DNA of 64,000 bases from Occallatibacter gabretensis (GTDB lineage Bacteria > Acidobacteriota > Terriglobia > Terriglobales > Acidobacteriaceae), in the NCBI RefSeq assembly GCF_001449115.1, contig NZ_LAIJ01000012.1:424947-488946 (forward strand), in the 5' to 3' direction. The position numbers were made by a program, and so were the translations under genes. Shown in pieces: positions 36,110 through 44,377 of the stretch. The first letter of the stretch is position 1. Each line of letters starts with the position of its first letter. The notes under the pieces were generated by a model that saw only the letters and a program-made list of their open reading frames with translations, searched no databases and was not told where the DNA came from.

Positions 36110-37300
36110 CTACTTCGCCGTCCGCATCTTTCCGCCCGGCAGAAGCTGGTAAATCCTGCTCCGCCAATGAATATGGCTGGAGGTATAACTCGCCGCCCAG
36201 AAGAAAAACCCCATCAGGTCGCGTACGGGATACAGCACCAGCAGCGCCAGCCAGCTCGGGTCCTGCACCACCATCCGGCCTACGGAAAGTGAAATGGCCA
36301 GACGCGACAAAAGCGCCCACGCAAGCAGCGCAAATCCCCAACCCCAATGCCCCAGCGCCCCGCCCGCAGCTAGTCCCAGCAGCCCAAACGGCATGGCAAA
36401 GGTAAGCGCCGTGCCAAAGTGCCCTTTGGGCCGCGAAAAGCGCGTGGACTTCATCCACCGAACCTGGTGCAGCATCGACTGCCAGAAGCTCGCGTTGATC
36501 ACCATGTGATCAATCGCATGGTGGCTCAGCACAATCGCATCGCCCTGCTTGAAAGCCTCATTGCCCAGCACAAAATCATCCGCGCAATAATCCGCCGTCA
36601 CGGCAAATCCGCCCATCTTGCGGATCGTTCCACGGCGAAACGCCATCGTCGGCCCCAGCGTGAACTGCATCCCCTCCATATTCCGCGCCACCAGCACACC
36701 TGCGGTCATCTCCACAGACATGCCTACCGCTTCCAGCCCCGCCCACAAACCAATGCCGGATTGACCTGGGGCCACCACCCCGCGATACGGGCAGGTCATG
36801 CCGCCCACCTTTAAATCGGCAAAGGGCAGCGCCACCGCGCGCAGATAATCCGGCGTCACGCACACATCGCTGTCACTGATGATGAGAATTTCGTGCTCAG
36901 CAGCAGCCTCCATATGTTCCAAAGATGCGGCCTTGGCGTTGATGTAATCCGGTTCACCGCCAGTCGCCAGAAACTTCACCGGAATCGCCGGATGCCGCTC
37001 GGCCACGCTCTGCGCAATCGCCAGCCCCGCGTCTTCCGCGAAGCGCGCGCAAAAGAGGATCTCGTACCGTGGATAGTCCTGCGTAAAGAATGTTTCGAGG
37101 AAGCCTTCGAGCCCTGGCTCCGCGCCATGCAGGGGTTTAAGCAGGCTCAGCGGCGGCGTAAATGGCGCACCGGAGGCAAGTTTTTCAAGAGCGGCTCTGC
37201 GCTCCCGCAGATACGAGGGCAAAGCGGCCAGCACCATGCCGGTAAAGACCGAAGAAGTAATTAGGCCAAAAATGGCCAATCCAAGCAAGACGTACAACAT
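36110..37300 (-). CDS. GT21-like membrane glycosyltransferase (ceramide glucosyltransferase/HpnI type)
   Basis: The 396-residue protein has an N-terminal helix, a GT-A domain with 'LKPLHGAEPGLEGFLETFF', 'IISDSDVCVTPDYL' (metal Asp), 'ADDFVLGNEAF' and the acceptor motif 'HQVRWMKSTRFSRP' (Q/RxxRW), then two or three C-terminal helices. This is the layout of ceramide glucosyltransferase and of hopanoid HpnI. Acidobacteria make hopanoids, so a lipid acceptor is likely, but no other hpn gene is in view. Start ATG 37300. Confidence 0.85.
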   Translation of the reverse strand: MLYVLLGLAIFGLITSSVFTGMVLAALPSYLRERRAALEKLASGAPFTPPLSLLKPLHGAEPGLEGFLETFFTQDYPRYEILFCARFAEDAGLAIAQSVAERHPAIPVKFLATGGEPDYINAKAASLEHMEAAAEHEILIISDSDVCVTPDYLRAVALPFADLKVGGMTCPYRGVVAPGQSGIGLWAGLEAVGMSVEMTAGVLVARNMEGMQFTLGPTMAFRRGTIRKMGGFAVTADYCADDFVLGNEAFKQGDAIVLSHHAIDHMVINASFWQSMLHQVRWMKSTRFSRPKGHFGTALTFAMPFGLLGLAAGGALGHWGWGFALLAWALLSRLAISLSVGRMVVQDPSWLALLVLYPVRDLMGFFFWAASYTSSHIHWRSRIYQLLPGGKMRTAK

Positions 37301-37333
37301 GCAGCTATCAGAATACCTTCAAGTGCACGCGAA

Positions 37334-37753
37334 TCAAGACTCGCGCTTCGGATTAGTCCTGGTAACCACCACCGGCCGGGCCACAGCAGGCTTCCGCAGC
37401 GGAACAATCGCTCCCGCCGTGCTCGGCGCATTCTGCTGAAAGCGCGTCAGCATCTCCGAGCGCACATACTCCACAAAGCTCTGCATCTGGCGGTTCATCT
37501 CTTCCATGCGCTCGCGCATCTGGAGAATGATCGCAATGCCGGCAATGTTCACGCCCAGGTCGCGCGCCAGGTTCAAAATGAACTCCAGCCGCTCAATATC
37601 CTCGTCCGTATAAAGCCGCGTATTGCCTTCCGTGCGCGAAGGCTTCAGCAATCCCTCGCGCTCATAAAGCCGAAGCGTCTGCGGATGAATACCATACATC
37701 TCGGCCACCGCCGAGATCATGTACGCGCCCTTCGATTTGCGTTTTGCAGGCAT
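37334..37753 (-). CDS. hspR: heat-shock repressor HspR (MerR family)
   Basis: The 139-residue protein has a MerR-type winged helix: 'YMISAVAEMYGIHPQTLRLYEREGLLKPSRTEGNTRLYTDEDIERL' region (residues ~11-56), then a coiled-coil dimer helix ('MRERMEEMNRQMQSF'). 'HPQTLRLYEREGLL' and the direct placement 31 bases after dnaJ are hallmarks of HspR, which represses dnaK-type genes at HAIR sites. A HAIR-like site is found at dnaK, 5 kb away. The C-tail is basic and Pro-rich. Confidence 0.92.
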   Translation of the reverse strand: MPAKRKSKGAYMISAVAEMYGIHPQTLRLYEREGLLKPSRTEGNTRLYTDEDIERLEFILNLARDLGVNIAGIAIILQMRERMEEMNRQMQSFVEYVRSEMLTRFQQNAPSTAGAIVPLRKPAVARPVVVTRTNPKRES

Positions 37754-37784
37754 GGCTTCTTCCCACCACTCTACACAATCCGGC

Positions 37785-38993
37785 CTACAGCTTATCGAAC
37801 AACTGCACCCGCGGGTCTTGATTATTCAGCTTCGCCAGCTCGCGCATAATCTCGCGGCTGCGCTCATCCTGTAGCGTCGGCACCAGAACTTCAACAGTCA
37901 CAATCTGGTCGCCGCGCTGGCCCGCGCTCTGCGCGCTTTCCACCCCGCGCTCCCGCATCCGCAGCTTTTGCCCACTCTGCGTTCCCGGCGGAATCTTCAG
38001 CTGCGCGCGCCCATCGATCGTCGGCACATCCACCTTCGCACCCAGCGAGGCCTCCGGCACCGTCACCGGAACCGTGAGGTGAATATCATCTCCCTGCCGT
38101 GAAAACACCGCATTCGAGCCGGTGCGGATAATCAGATACAAATCTCCCGCCGCTCCGCCGTGAATGCCCGCATTGCCCTTGCCCTGCAGCCGGATGCGCT
38201 GACCATCCCGCGTGCCAGCCTTGATGCGGAACTCCACATTCTCCGAGCGGTCCATTACACCCTCTCCGTGGCAGGTGCCGCAGGCATTTGAAATACGCCC
38301 CGTACCATTGCACCGCGGGCACGGAATGTTGAACTTCATGCGCCCGCCCATCTGCGTCACTTGCCCCGTGCCATTGCACTCCGGGCAAGCCTGCGGACCG
38401 CCTGTCGAAGCCTTGCCGTGGCACGTCGGGCAAACCTCCTGCCGGTGCACAGTCAGCCGCGCCTGGCCGCCGCGAATCGCCGTCCAGAAGTCCACCGTCA
38501 CCTGGTACTCCAGGTCCGTTCCCGGCTGCGGTCCACGGGGACGGCCCGGTTGCTGCGATCCCGAAAAAATCCCCGAGAAAATATCCTTGAAGCTGCCCCA
38601 GCCCGGAGATCCCGGACCCGTCGCACCTGGACCGGACGAGGCGCCGCCATGCGCACCGCCGCCCTGAAAGCCCGAAAAATCAAAGCCGCCAAAGTCCACC
38701 GGCGGCTGCCCGCCCATGTTCTGCTGGCGCGCATAGGCCTCGGCCTGCGCCGGATCAATCTGGTCGGAGTAGAAGCCAAGCTGGTCGTAAACCTTCCGCT
38801 TCTTCTCGTCGCTCAGAATGTCATTCGCCTCTGAGATTTCCTTAAATTTCTCCTCGGCCTTCTTATCGTTCGGGTTCACGTCCGGGTGATACTTGCGCGC
38901 CGCCTTGCGAAAGGCCTTGCGAATCTCCTCCGGCGTGGCCGCTTTCTTCACGCCGAGCGTTGCGTAATAGTCTTTGTTGGTTGTCGTTGCCAT
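37785..38993 (-). CDS. dnaJ: chaperone DnaJ
   Basis: The 402-residue co-chaperone has a J domain with HPD at residues 36-38 ('[12 protein letters not shown]'), a Gly/Phe-rich stretch (~90-150), a zinc-binding domain with four Cys pairs ('CPTCHGKAS', 'CPECNGTGQ', 'CPRCNGTGR', 'CGTCHGEG'; the first is degenerate in its glycines) and the C-terminal substrate domains. It works with the DnaK encoded at 40787. Here dnaJ lies apart from dnaK and behind the higBA pair. Confidence 0.96.
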   Translation of the reverse strand: MATTTNKDYYATLGVKKAATPEEIRKAFRKAARKYHPDVNPNDKKAEEKFKEISEANDILSDEKKRKVYDQLGFYSDQIDPAQAEAYARQQNMGGQPPVDFGGFDFSGFQGGGAHGGASSGPGATGPGSPGWGSFKDIFSGIFSGSQQPGRPRGPQPGTDLEYQVTVDFWTAIRGGQARLTVHRQEVCPTCHGKASTGGPQACPECNGTGQVTQMGGRMKFNIPCPRCNGTGRISNACGTCHGEGVMDRSENVEFRIKAGTRDGQRIRLQGKGNAGIHGGAAGDLYLIIRTGSNAVFSRQGDDIHLTVPVTVPEASLGAKVDVPTIDGRAQLKIPPGTQSGQKLRMRERGVESAQSAGQRGDQIVTVEVLVPTLQDERSREIMRELAKLNNQDPRVQLFDKL

Positions 38994-39037
38994 GTTTGTC
39001 CTGTTCTGCCCATTCTTTATCGGCAGTCGCCCGCTAT

Positions 39038-39319
39038 TTATGCAGCAACATTGAAACGTTCAATCCTGGGACGCTTCCTGCGCGCCGCCTGCCACATGTC
39101 ATAGTCCATCTGCAACTGGTACCAGAGGCTCTCGTGAGTACCAAGGGCAGCGGACAGGCGCAACGACATATCCGCAGAGATACCGGCAGCGCTGTTCAAA
39201 ATGCGCGAAAGAGTGGTGCGCGAGACATGCAGCTTCTTTGCCGCCGAGGTCACATCCATATCGCCAAGCGCATCGCGCAAAATCTTGCCCGGATGGGGCG
39301 GATTGTGCATTCGCTGCAT
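39038..39319 (-). CDS. higA: HigA-type antitoxin
   Basis: The 93-residue HTH protein opens '[20 protein letters not shown]' and continues through an HTH ('[20 protein letters not shown]') to '[23 protein letters not shown]', the HigA/VapI pattern. AGGAGG lies 5 bases before the ATG. It follows the toxin gene by 8 bases, the usual inverted order for higBA, and precedes dnaJ by 44 bases on the same strand. Confidence 0.93.
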   Translation of the reverse strand: MQRMHNPPHPGKILRDALGDMDVTSAAKKLHVSRTTLSRILNSAAGISADMSLRLSAALGTHESLWYQLQMDYDMWQAARRKRPRIERFNVAA

Positions 39320-39327
39320 AACACCTC

Positions 39328-39606
39328 CTAGTGATAGTCCTGGTAATCCACCAGGATCGCATCTTCCTTTTCAAAAGCGAACGTCAAACGCCAGTTCCCG
39401 CTGACCTTCACCGCCCAATGGCCTTTCAGATCACCGGCCAGCGAATGCAATCCCCATCCCGGCATATTCATGTCTGCAGAAGACTTCGCAAAATTCAATA
39501 CCTGCAGCCGATTTGCCAGCCTTTCGGCATGAGCCGGCAGGATTCCCGCCTTGCTCCCCGTCTTGAAAAACTTCTCAACGCCAGCGTGCCGGAAGCTCGT
39601 GATCAC
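39328..39606 (-). CDS. higB: HigB-type mRNA interferase toxin
   Basis: The 92-residue RelE-fold protein has 'ITSFRHAGVEKFFKTGSKAGI', 'MPGWGLHSLAGDLKGHWAVKVSGNWRLTFAF' and ends 'DYQDYH', the HigB/Killer family pattern. These toxins cut mRNA on the ribosome. The start is GTG at 39606, inside a perfect CGTGATCACG palindrome (39598-39607). HigA follows. The pair heads a minus-strand run into dnaJ and hspR. Confidence 0.93.
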   Translation of the reverse strand: MITSFRHAGVEKFFKTGSKAGILPAHAERLANRLQVLNFAKSSADMNMPGWGLHSLAGDLKGHWAVKVSGNWRLTFAFEKEDAILVDYQDYH

Positions 39607-39706
39607 GCGTTAAGTGTAGCGCATCACGCATCAGAAAGCCAGATACGCATCCTTTACTTCAAGAAATCTCCTTGCGCCTCAGCCCGTCTATTGCTATCGT
39701 TCCGCC

Positions 39707-40729
39707 ATGCGAAAACAACCCGTCCGCATTGTGCTCTTCGGCTTAGGCCTTGCGCTCCTGCCTTGCATCCTAGCTTCCGCGGAGGAGCCCACCGATCCCA
39801 AGGCTCTGATGCTCGCAGCACTAAAGCTCAACAATCTCACCACAGAAGACGCCAAACCCTGGCACATCAAAGCCTCCTTCCAGCTCTTCGACGACCAGGG
39901 CGCGGTAACCGACGAGGGCACCTACGAAGAGTTCTGGGCCAGCCCTTTTCAATTCAAGCGCGTCTTCGCTGGAAAGAATTTTTCGCAAACTGCATATGGC
40001 GGCAAAGCAGGCATCCTGCTCTCCGAAGTCCATGGAGACACTCCCGATCTCCTGCTCGCTGCCCGAAATAATCTCGTCAACCCGCTGCCGCCCGAAGCTA
40101 TCATCGAACACACCACCTATACAACCAAACCCCTCGACGCCGGCAATCTCAAACTCACTTGTGTGATCCCATCCGCGTCCACACCCGGCGCGCCAGCGGA
40201 CAACTCCGCATATTGCTTGAATCAGGATGAGCCTCTCCTGCGCATTGCTGCACGCCCTTCAACCTCTGATCAGACATTTCACAACAAGCTCATCCGCGTC
40301 GAAGGTCGCGTCATTGCCGGCGATCTTAAGATCACGCATGACGGCAAGGCAACAGTCACGGTTCACGTAGAAACAGCCTCGGTTCTCGACCCTTCGGAAG
40401 AAGCAGTTTTCGCTCCTCCTGCAGATGCGGTCCCGGAGCCGCTGCGCACCCTGAATGCACCGGGCGTTACACCACCTCGCCTTAAATACAGCGTCGAGCC
40501 TGTTTATCCGCGCGATGCTCACTCCAATCACATCTCCGGGGAGATTTATATCTCAGCCATTATCGGCAAGGATGGAAAGCCCCGAGAAGTTCACGCCGTT
40601 CGTGGGCCGAAAGAACTGCAAATGTCCGCAATAGAAGCTGTGAACCAATACCGCTTCTGGCCCGCTTTGCTGAACGGCAAGCCAGTCGATGTGCAGATGA
40701 CGGTACAAGTGAACTTCAATCTGCAATAA
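39707..40729 (+). CDS. exported protein with TonB C-terminal domain
   Basis: A signal peptide ('IVLFGLGLALLPCILASAEE') is followed by ~240 residues without a recognised domain and a C-terminal TonB domain ('PRLKYSVEPVYPRDAHSNHISGEIY...AIEAVNQYRFWPALLNGKPVDVQMTVQVNF'). Acidobacteria have many such proteins that lack the usual TonB membrane anchor and proline linker, so an energy-coupling role is uncertain. The gene is divergent from higB. Confidence 0.87.
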   Translation: MRKQPVRIVLFGLGLALLPCILASAEEPTDPKALMLAALKLNNLTTEDAKPWHIKASFQLFDDQGAVTDEGTYEEFWASPFQFKRVFAGKNFSQTAYGGKAGILLSEVHGDTPDLLLAARNNLVNPLPPEAIIEHTTYTTKPLDAGNLKLTCVIPSASTPGAPADNSAYCLNQDEPLLRIAARPSTSDQTFHNKLIRVEGRVIAGDLKITHDGKATVTVHVETASVLDPSEEAVFAPPADAVPEPLRTLNAPGVTPPRLKYSVEPVYPRDAHSNHISGEIYISAIIGKDGKPREVHAVRGPKELQMSAIEAVNQYRFWPALLNGKPVDVQMTVQVNFNLQ

Positions 40730-40731
40730 AA

Positions 40732-40769
40732 AAACAGTGAGGAAGCCATATAGGCATTCCCCACTGTTT
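40732..40769. terminator. bidirectional terminator between convergent genes
   Basis: AAACAGTG...AAGCC and GGCATT...CACTGTTT form a long hairpin with a TATA loop, bounded by an A-run on the left and TTT on the right. It lies between the ends of the TonB-C gene and dnaK and suits both directions. Confidence 0.75.
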
Positions 40770-40786
40770 GCCAGTCCTGGCGAGTC

Positions 40787-42697
40787 CTATTTCTTGTCCT
40801 CGACATCCACGTACTCAGCGTCAATCACGCCTTCATCCTTCTTCTGCTCGGCAGCAGGTTCGCCCGCCGCAGCATCAGGTGAAGGAGCAGCCGCATTCGC
40901 CTTATACATTGCCGCAGCCAGATTGTGGCTCGCCGTAGTCAGCTTCTCGTGTGAGGCCTTCAGCTCGTCCACAGAAGGCGTTCCAGCCAGCGTGGTCTTC
41001 GCTTCGGCAAGAGCAGCTTCTACATCCGTCTTGTCCGCAGCTTCCACCTTCTCGCCTGCGTCCTTCAGCATCTTCTCTATGTTGTAGACCAGCGAGTCCA
41101 GCCCGTTGCGCGCCTCAATCTCCTCGCGCTTCGACTTGTCCTCGGCCGCATGCGCCTCGGCGTCCTTGGCCATGCGCTCCACCTCATCCTTGCTCAAACC
41201 TGAGCTCGAAGTAATAGTGATGCGCGTGTCCTTGCCTGTCGCGTTGTCCTTCGCCGTCACATTCAGAATGCCGTTCGCATCAATATCGAACGTCACCTCA
41301 ATCTGCGGCACGCCGCGCTGCGCCGGAGGAATTCCCGCCAGCTTGAACTTGCCCAGCGTACGGTTCTGTCCCGCCATCGGGCGCTCGCCCTGCAGCACAT
41401 GCACCTCAACCTCGGTCTGCGAGTCAGCCGCCGTCGAAAACGTCTCCGTCTTCTTCGTCGGAATCGTCGTGTTCCGCGGAATCATCGGCGTCGCCACTCC
41501 ACCCAGCGTCTCAATCGAGAGGGTCAGCGGTGTCACGTCCAGCAACAGCAGATCCTTCACTTCGCCAGCCAACACGCCAGCCTGAACCGCCGCGCCTATG
41601 GCAACCACTTCATCCGGGTTCACGCCGCGATGTGGCTCCTTGCCAAAGAGCTGCTTCACAATCTCCTGGATCTTCGGCATACGCGTCTGGCCGCCAACGA
41701 GCACAACCTCGTCAATCTGCGCCGCCGTCACGCCAGCGTCACTCATCGCCTTCTTGCAAGGCTCCAGTGACCGCTGCAGCAGATCGTCCACCAGCGACTC
41801 GAGCTTCGCCCGCGTCAGCTTGCGAACCAGGTGCTTCGGTCCCGTCGCATCCGCCGTAATAAACGGCAGATTGATTTCCGTCTCAACCGTAGTTGAAAGC
41901 TCAATCTTGGCCTTTTCCGCCGCGTCCTTCAAACGCTGCAGAGCCATCTCGTTGCCCTTCGAGCCCAGGTCCAGGCCTTCCTCAGCCTTGAACTCGGCAA
42001 TGAGCCACTCCACAATCCGCTGATCCAGGTTGTCGCCGCCCAGGTGCGTATCGCCGTTGGTCGACTTGACCTCAATGACGCCTTCGCCCACTTCCAGGAT
42101 CGAAATATCGAACGTACCGCCGCCGAAGTCGTACACGGCAATCGTCTCGTCCTTCTTCTTGTCCAAACCGTACGCCAGTGCAGCCGCCGTCGGCTCGTTC
42201 ACAATGCGCTTCACGTCCAGGCCGGCAATCTTGCCCGCGTCCTTGGTCGCCTGCCGCTGTGCGTCGTTAAAGTACGCCGGAACCGTAATCACAGCCTCGG
42301 TCACGGTCTCGCCCAGGTAGGCCTCGGCAGACTTCTTCAACTTCTGCAGAATCATCGCCGAAATCTCCGGCGGCGTGTACTCTTTGCCCTGCGCTAAAAC
42401 AGCAATGTGATCGCCCTGCTGCATGACCTTGTAGGGCACCATCTTCATCTCGTCATTGACTTCATTAAAGCGGCGGCCCATAAACCGCTTGATGGAGAAA
42501 ATCGTGTTCTCCGGGTTCGTAATCGCCTGCCGCTTGGCCACCTGGCCCACAAGGCGCTCGCCGGTCTTTGAAAACGCGACGATCGAGGGCGTAGTACGCG
42601 CACCCTCTTCATTCGGAATGACTTTTGGCTCGCCCCCCTCAAGGACAGCGACGCACGAGTTGGTGGTTCCGAGATCGATACCAATAATTTTTGCCAT
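40787..42697 (-). CDS. dnaK: chaperone DnaK (Hsp70)
   Basis: The 636-residue ATPase has '[18 protein letters not shown]' at the start, '[19 protein letters not shown]', '[17 protein letters not shown]', the linker '[15 protein letters not shown]' and the C-terminal 'DAEYVDVED' tail. The frame is open to 42730, but the ATG at 42697 has CAGGAG 8 bases upstream and gives the canonical N-terminus. A HAIR-like site lies at 42745-42765. grpE is not adjacent, and dnaJ and hspR lie 2-5 kb away. Confidence 0.98.
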   Translation of the reverse strand: MAKIIGIDLGTTNSCVAVLEGGEPKVIPNEEGARTTPSIVAFSKTGERLVGQVAKRQAITNPENTIFSIKRFMGRRFNEVNDEMKMVPYKVMQQGDHIAVLAQGKEYTPPEISAMILQKLKKSAEAYLGETVTEAVITVPAYFNDAQRQATKDAGKIAGLDVKRIVNEPTAAALAYGLDKKKDETIAVYDFGGGTFDISILEVGEGVIEVKSTNGDTHLGGDNLDQRIVEWLIAEFKAEEGLDLGSKGNEMALQRLKDAAEKAKIELSTTVETEINLPFITADATGPKHLVRKLTRAKLESLVDDLLQRSLEPCKKAMSDAGVTAAQIDEVVLVGGQTRMPKIQEIVKQLFGKEPHRGVNPDEVVAIGAAVQAGVLAGEVKDLLLLDVTPLTLSIETLGGVATPMIPRNTTIPTKKTETFSTAADSQTEVEVHVLQGERPMAGQNRTLGKFKLAGIPPAQRGVPQIEVTFDIDANGILNVTAKDNATGKDTRITITSSSGLSKDEVERMAKDAEAHAAEDKSKREEIEARNGLDSLVYNIEKMLKDAGEKVEAADKTDVEAALAEAKTTLAGTPSVDELKASHEKLTTASHNLAAAMYKANAAAPSPDAAAGEPAAEQKKDEGVIDAEYVDVEDKK

Positions 42698-42744
42698 ATT
42701 TTGGCTCCTGCCGGTAAAAGATACTGACAAATATAAGATGCAAG

Positions 42745-42765
42745 ATTGAGTGACTTAGTGTCAAG
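42745..42765 (-). promoter_or_regulatory. HAIR-like HspR operator overlapping the dnaK -35 box
   Basis: Read on the dnaK strand, CTTGACA-N7-ACTCAAT matches the HAIR consensus CTTGAGT-N7-ACTCAAG at 11 of 14 positions. TTGACA in the first half is also a perfect sigma-70 -35 box (42759-42764). A matching -10 is not obvious; weak candidates lie 17-23 bases on. The operator ends 48 bases before the dnaK ATG. HspR bound here would block RNA polymerase. Confidence 0.72.
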
Positions 42766-42948
42766 TTTTTTTGAAGTTGTTTATATAAACCTTACTCGCG
42801 AGTTCGTAGTCCCAGACCGGGCAAAATCTTCGCCTAATTCCACAACGGCTTTTCGGGCTTTTTTTAATAAATAGTCTGGCAGTTCGGTGTACGATCAGGT
42901 CCACAATCTCCTACAGCGCAATTGCTCCCCAATAGGACGGTAAGAACC

Positions 42949-43632
42949 ATGTCTGCAGCCGAGGTTCAAAAATTCCTGCTCAGCCCGCTGGCCTATGTAA
43001 AATCCACCTGCATCAACCTGCAAACCAAGGGAGGGGTGCCATTGACGGCATTCAACCCCAACCTGGCCTACGACACGCTCTATTTCGACCTGTTGCCATG
43101 GTCGGCTTCCCTCTTCGGTTCCACCTCGCAGGTCATGCTGGAGCCGCAGATCGCCGCCGGACCAGGCCTCATCTCCGGCTACTATGCGCCCTATCTCGCC
43201 TTCGGCACGGTCACCAGCAATAACCAGGCACTGCAGCCGCTGGATAATATCCCCAAGGCCGCACCGCCGCGCAGATTCATCTTTACCGGCGGTCAGAACG
43301 GCTGCAGCCTTCTCCTGCTGCGCGGAACCGGCGCGGACACAGTCTGCGCCCTGCATTACCCGAATTCAGAAGGAAAGAAGCAGGGCTACCCGCTGCTCGA
43401 ACGCATCGGCCGCACCACAGCCGACGTTCTGCTCTCAATCGACTTCGATCTCTACGGAGACGCAAAGCAGCCCAACGCCTGCAGTTTCTTCTTCCACAAC
43501 GGCACGGAGTGGATCGGCATAACTCAGCCGCAGATTCAGGGCGCACCCAGTATGGATTGGGGCCGCTGCTCCATGTCCCTCAACGGCAGCCCAAAGATGG
43601 TCTCCTCAAAGTCAGCCGGCACCATTCCATAG
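42949..43632 (+). CDS. unrecognised 227-residue protein divergent from dnaK
   Basis: I recognise no family. The sequence is well-behaved protein (MSAAEVQKFLLSPLAYVKST...), without signal peptide or membrane helix, with many aromatic and beta-type segments ('NGCSLLLLRGTGADTVCALHYP', 'SFFFHNGTEWIGITQPQ') and six Cys. The ATG at 42949 has AGGA about 12 bases upstream; an in-frame TTG at 42922 is less likely. It shares a 251-base intergenic region with dnaK, rich in T-runs. It is convergent with the carbonic anhydrase. Confidence 0.7.
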   Translation: MSAAEVQKFLLSPLAYVKSTCINLQTKGGVPLTAFNPNLAYDTLYFDLLPWSASLFGSTSQVMLEPQIAAGPGLISGYYAPYLAFGTVTSNNQALQPLDNIPKAAPPRRFIFTGGQNGCSLLLLRGTGADTVCALHYPNSEGKKQGYPLLERIGRTTADVLLSIDFDLYGDAKQPNACSFFFHNGTEWIGITQPQIQGAPSMDWGRCSMSLNGSPKMVSSKSAGTIP

Positions 43633-43654
43633 GAAAAGGAAACCGCTCACAGCC

Positions 43655-44272
43655 TCACTCCCCCAGCGCCACAAACCGCCGATCCTTCTCGTCATACTGC
43701 TCAATCGTTCCGGTCAGAATGTCGTAGTACCAGCCGAAAACCTGCAGCGTGCCCGCCTCCATTGCCTGCCGCACCACCGGGTCGGCCTTCAGGTTCCTGA
43801 GCTGTGCCACCACGTTCCCGCGAATCACCGCTGCCAGCTCTGCGTTTTCCCCCTCTTCGGGCCGCTCCGGCTGCTTAAATTCCAGCGCCGCGTCAATATG
43901 GTGCAGCCACCGCGCCACCTTCGGCAGATCGTCCACATTCTTGTTGTAGAGCACAGCTTTCAGCGCCCCGCAGTCCGAGTGCCCGCACAGAATCGCATAT
44001 TTCACCTTTAGCACCTGCACCGCATACTCAATCGTCGCGGTAATTCCGTCCACATCATTGCCGGCAACCGGCACCACATTCCCTGCGTTCCGGGCAAGGA
44101 ACAATTCGCCCGGCCCCGCCTGCAAAATCAGATTCGGCACCACTCGCGAGTCCGCACACGTAATCAACAGGTACTCCGGCGACTGCCCTTCCGCCAGCAA
44201 ATGGAACTGGTCGCGGCAAGTCGGGAAAACCTCCGCGTGGAACTTCTTATAACCATCAATCAAATGTTGCAT
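43655..44272 (-). CDS. beta-class carbonic anhydrase
   Basis: The 205-residue zinc enzyme interconverts CO2 and bicarbonate. Zinc ligands are Cys39 in 'ITCADSRVVP', His98 and Cys101 in 'LCGHSDCGALKA', with the Asp41-Arg43 dyad in place. The length and 'FLARNAGNVVP' fit the bacterial type II-like beta group. It is divergent from the SpoIIE phosphatase gene. Confidence 0.95.
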   Translation of the reverse strand: MQHLIDGYKKFHAEVFPTCRDQFHLLAEGQSPEYLLITCADSRVVPNLILQAGPGELFLARNAGNVVPVAGNDVDGITATIEYAVQVLKVKYAILCGHSDCGALKAVLYNKNVDDLPKVARWLHHIDAALEFKQPERPEEGENAELAAVIRGNVVAQLRNLKADPVVRQAMEAGTLQVFGWYYDILTGTIEQYDEKDRRFVALGE

Positions 44273-44377
44273 ATCGATTCCTCTCCGCCGTCCAGCCCGA
44301 ACTCTCTCAATTGCAAGCCTGAACCAGCCTACAGGATTCTCGTTCCAGGGAAATCACGCTGCGGTATATTGAGGGCG

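Noticed and set aside
44201-44377. Upstream extension of the SpoIIE phosphatase frame
   Set aside because: It overlaps the carbonic anhydrase start and precedes a clear signal peptide at 44378.
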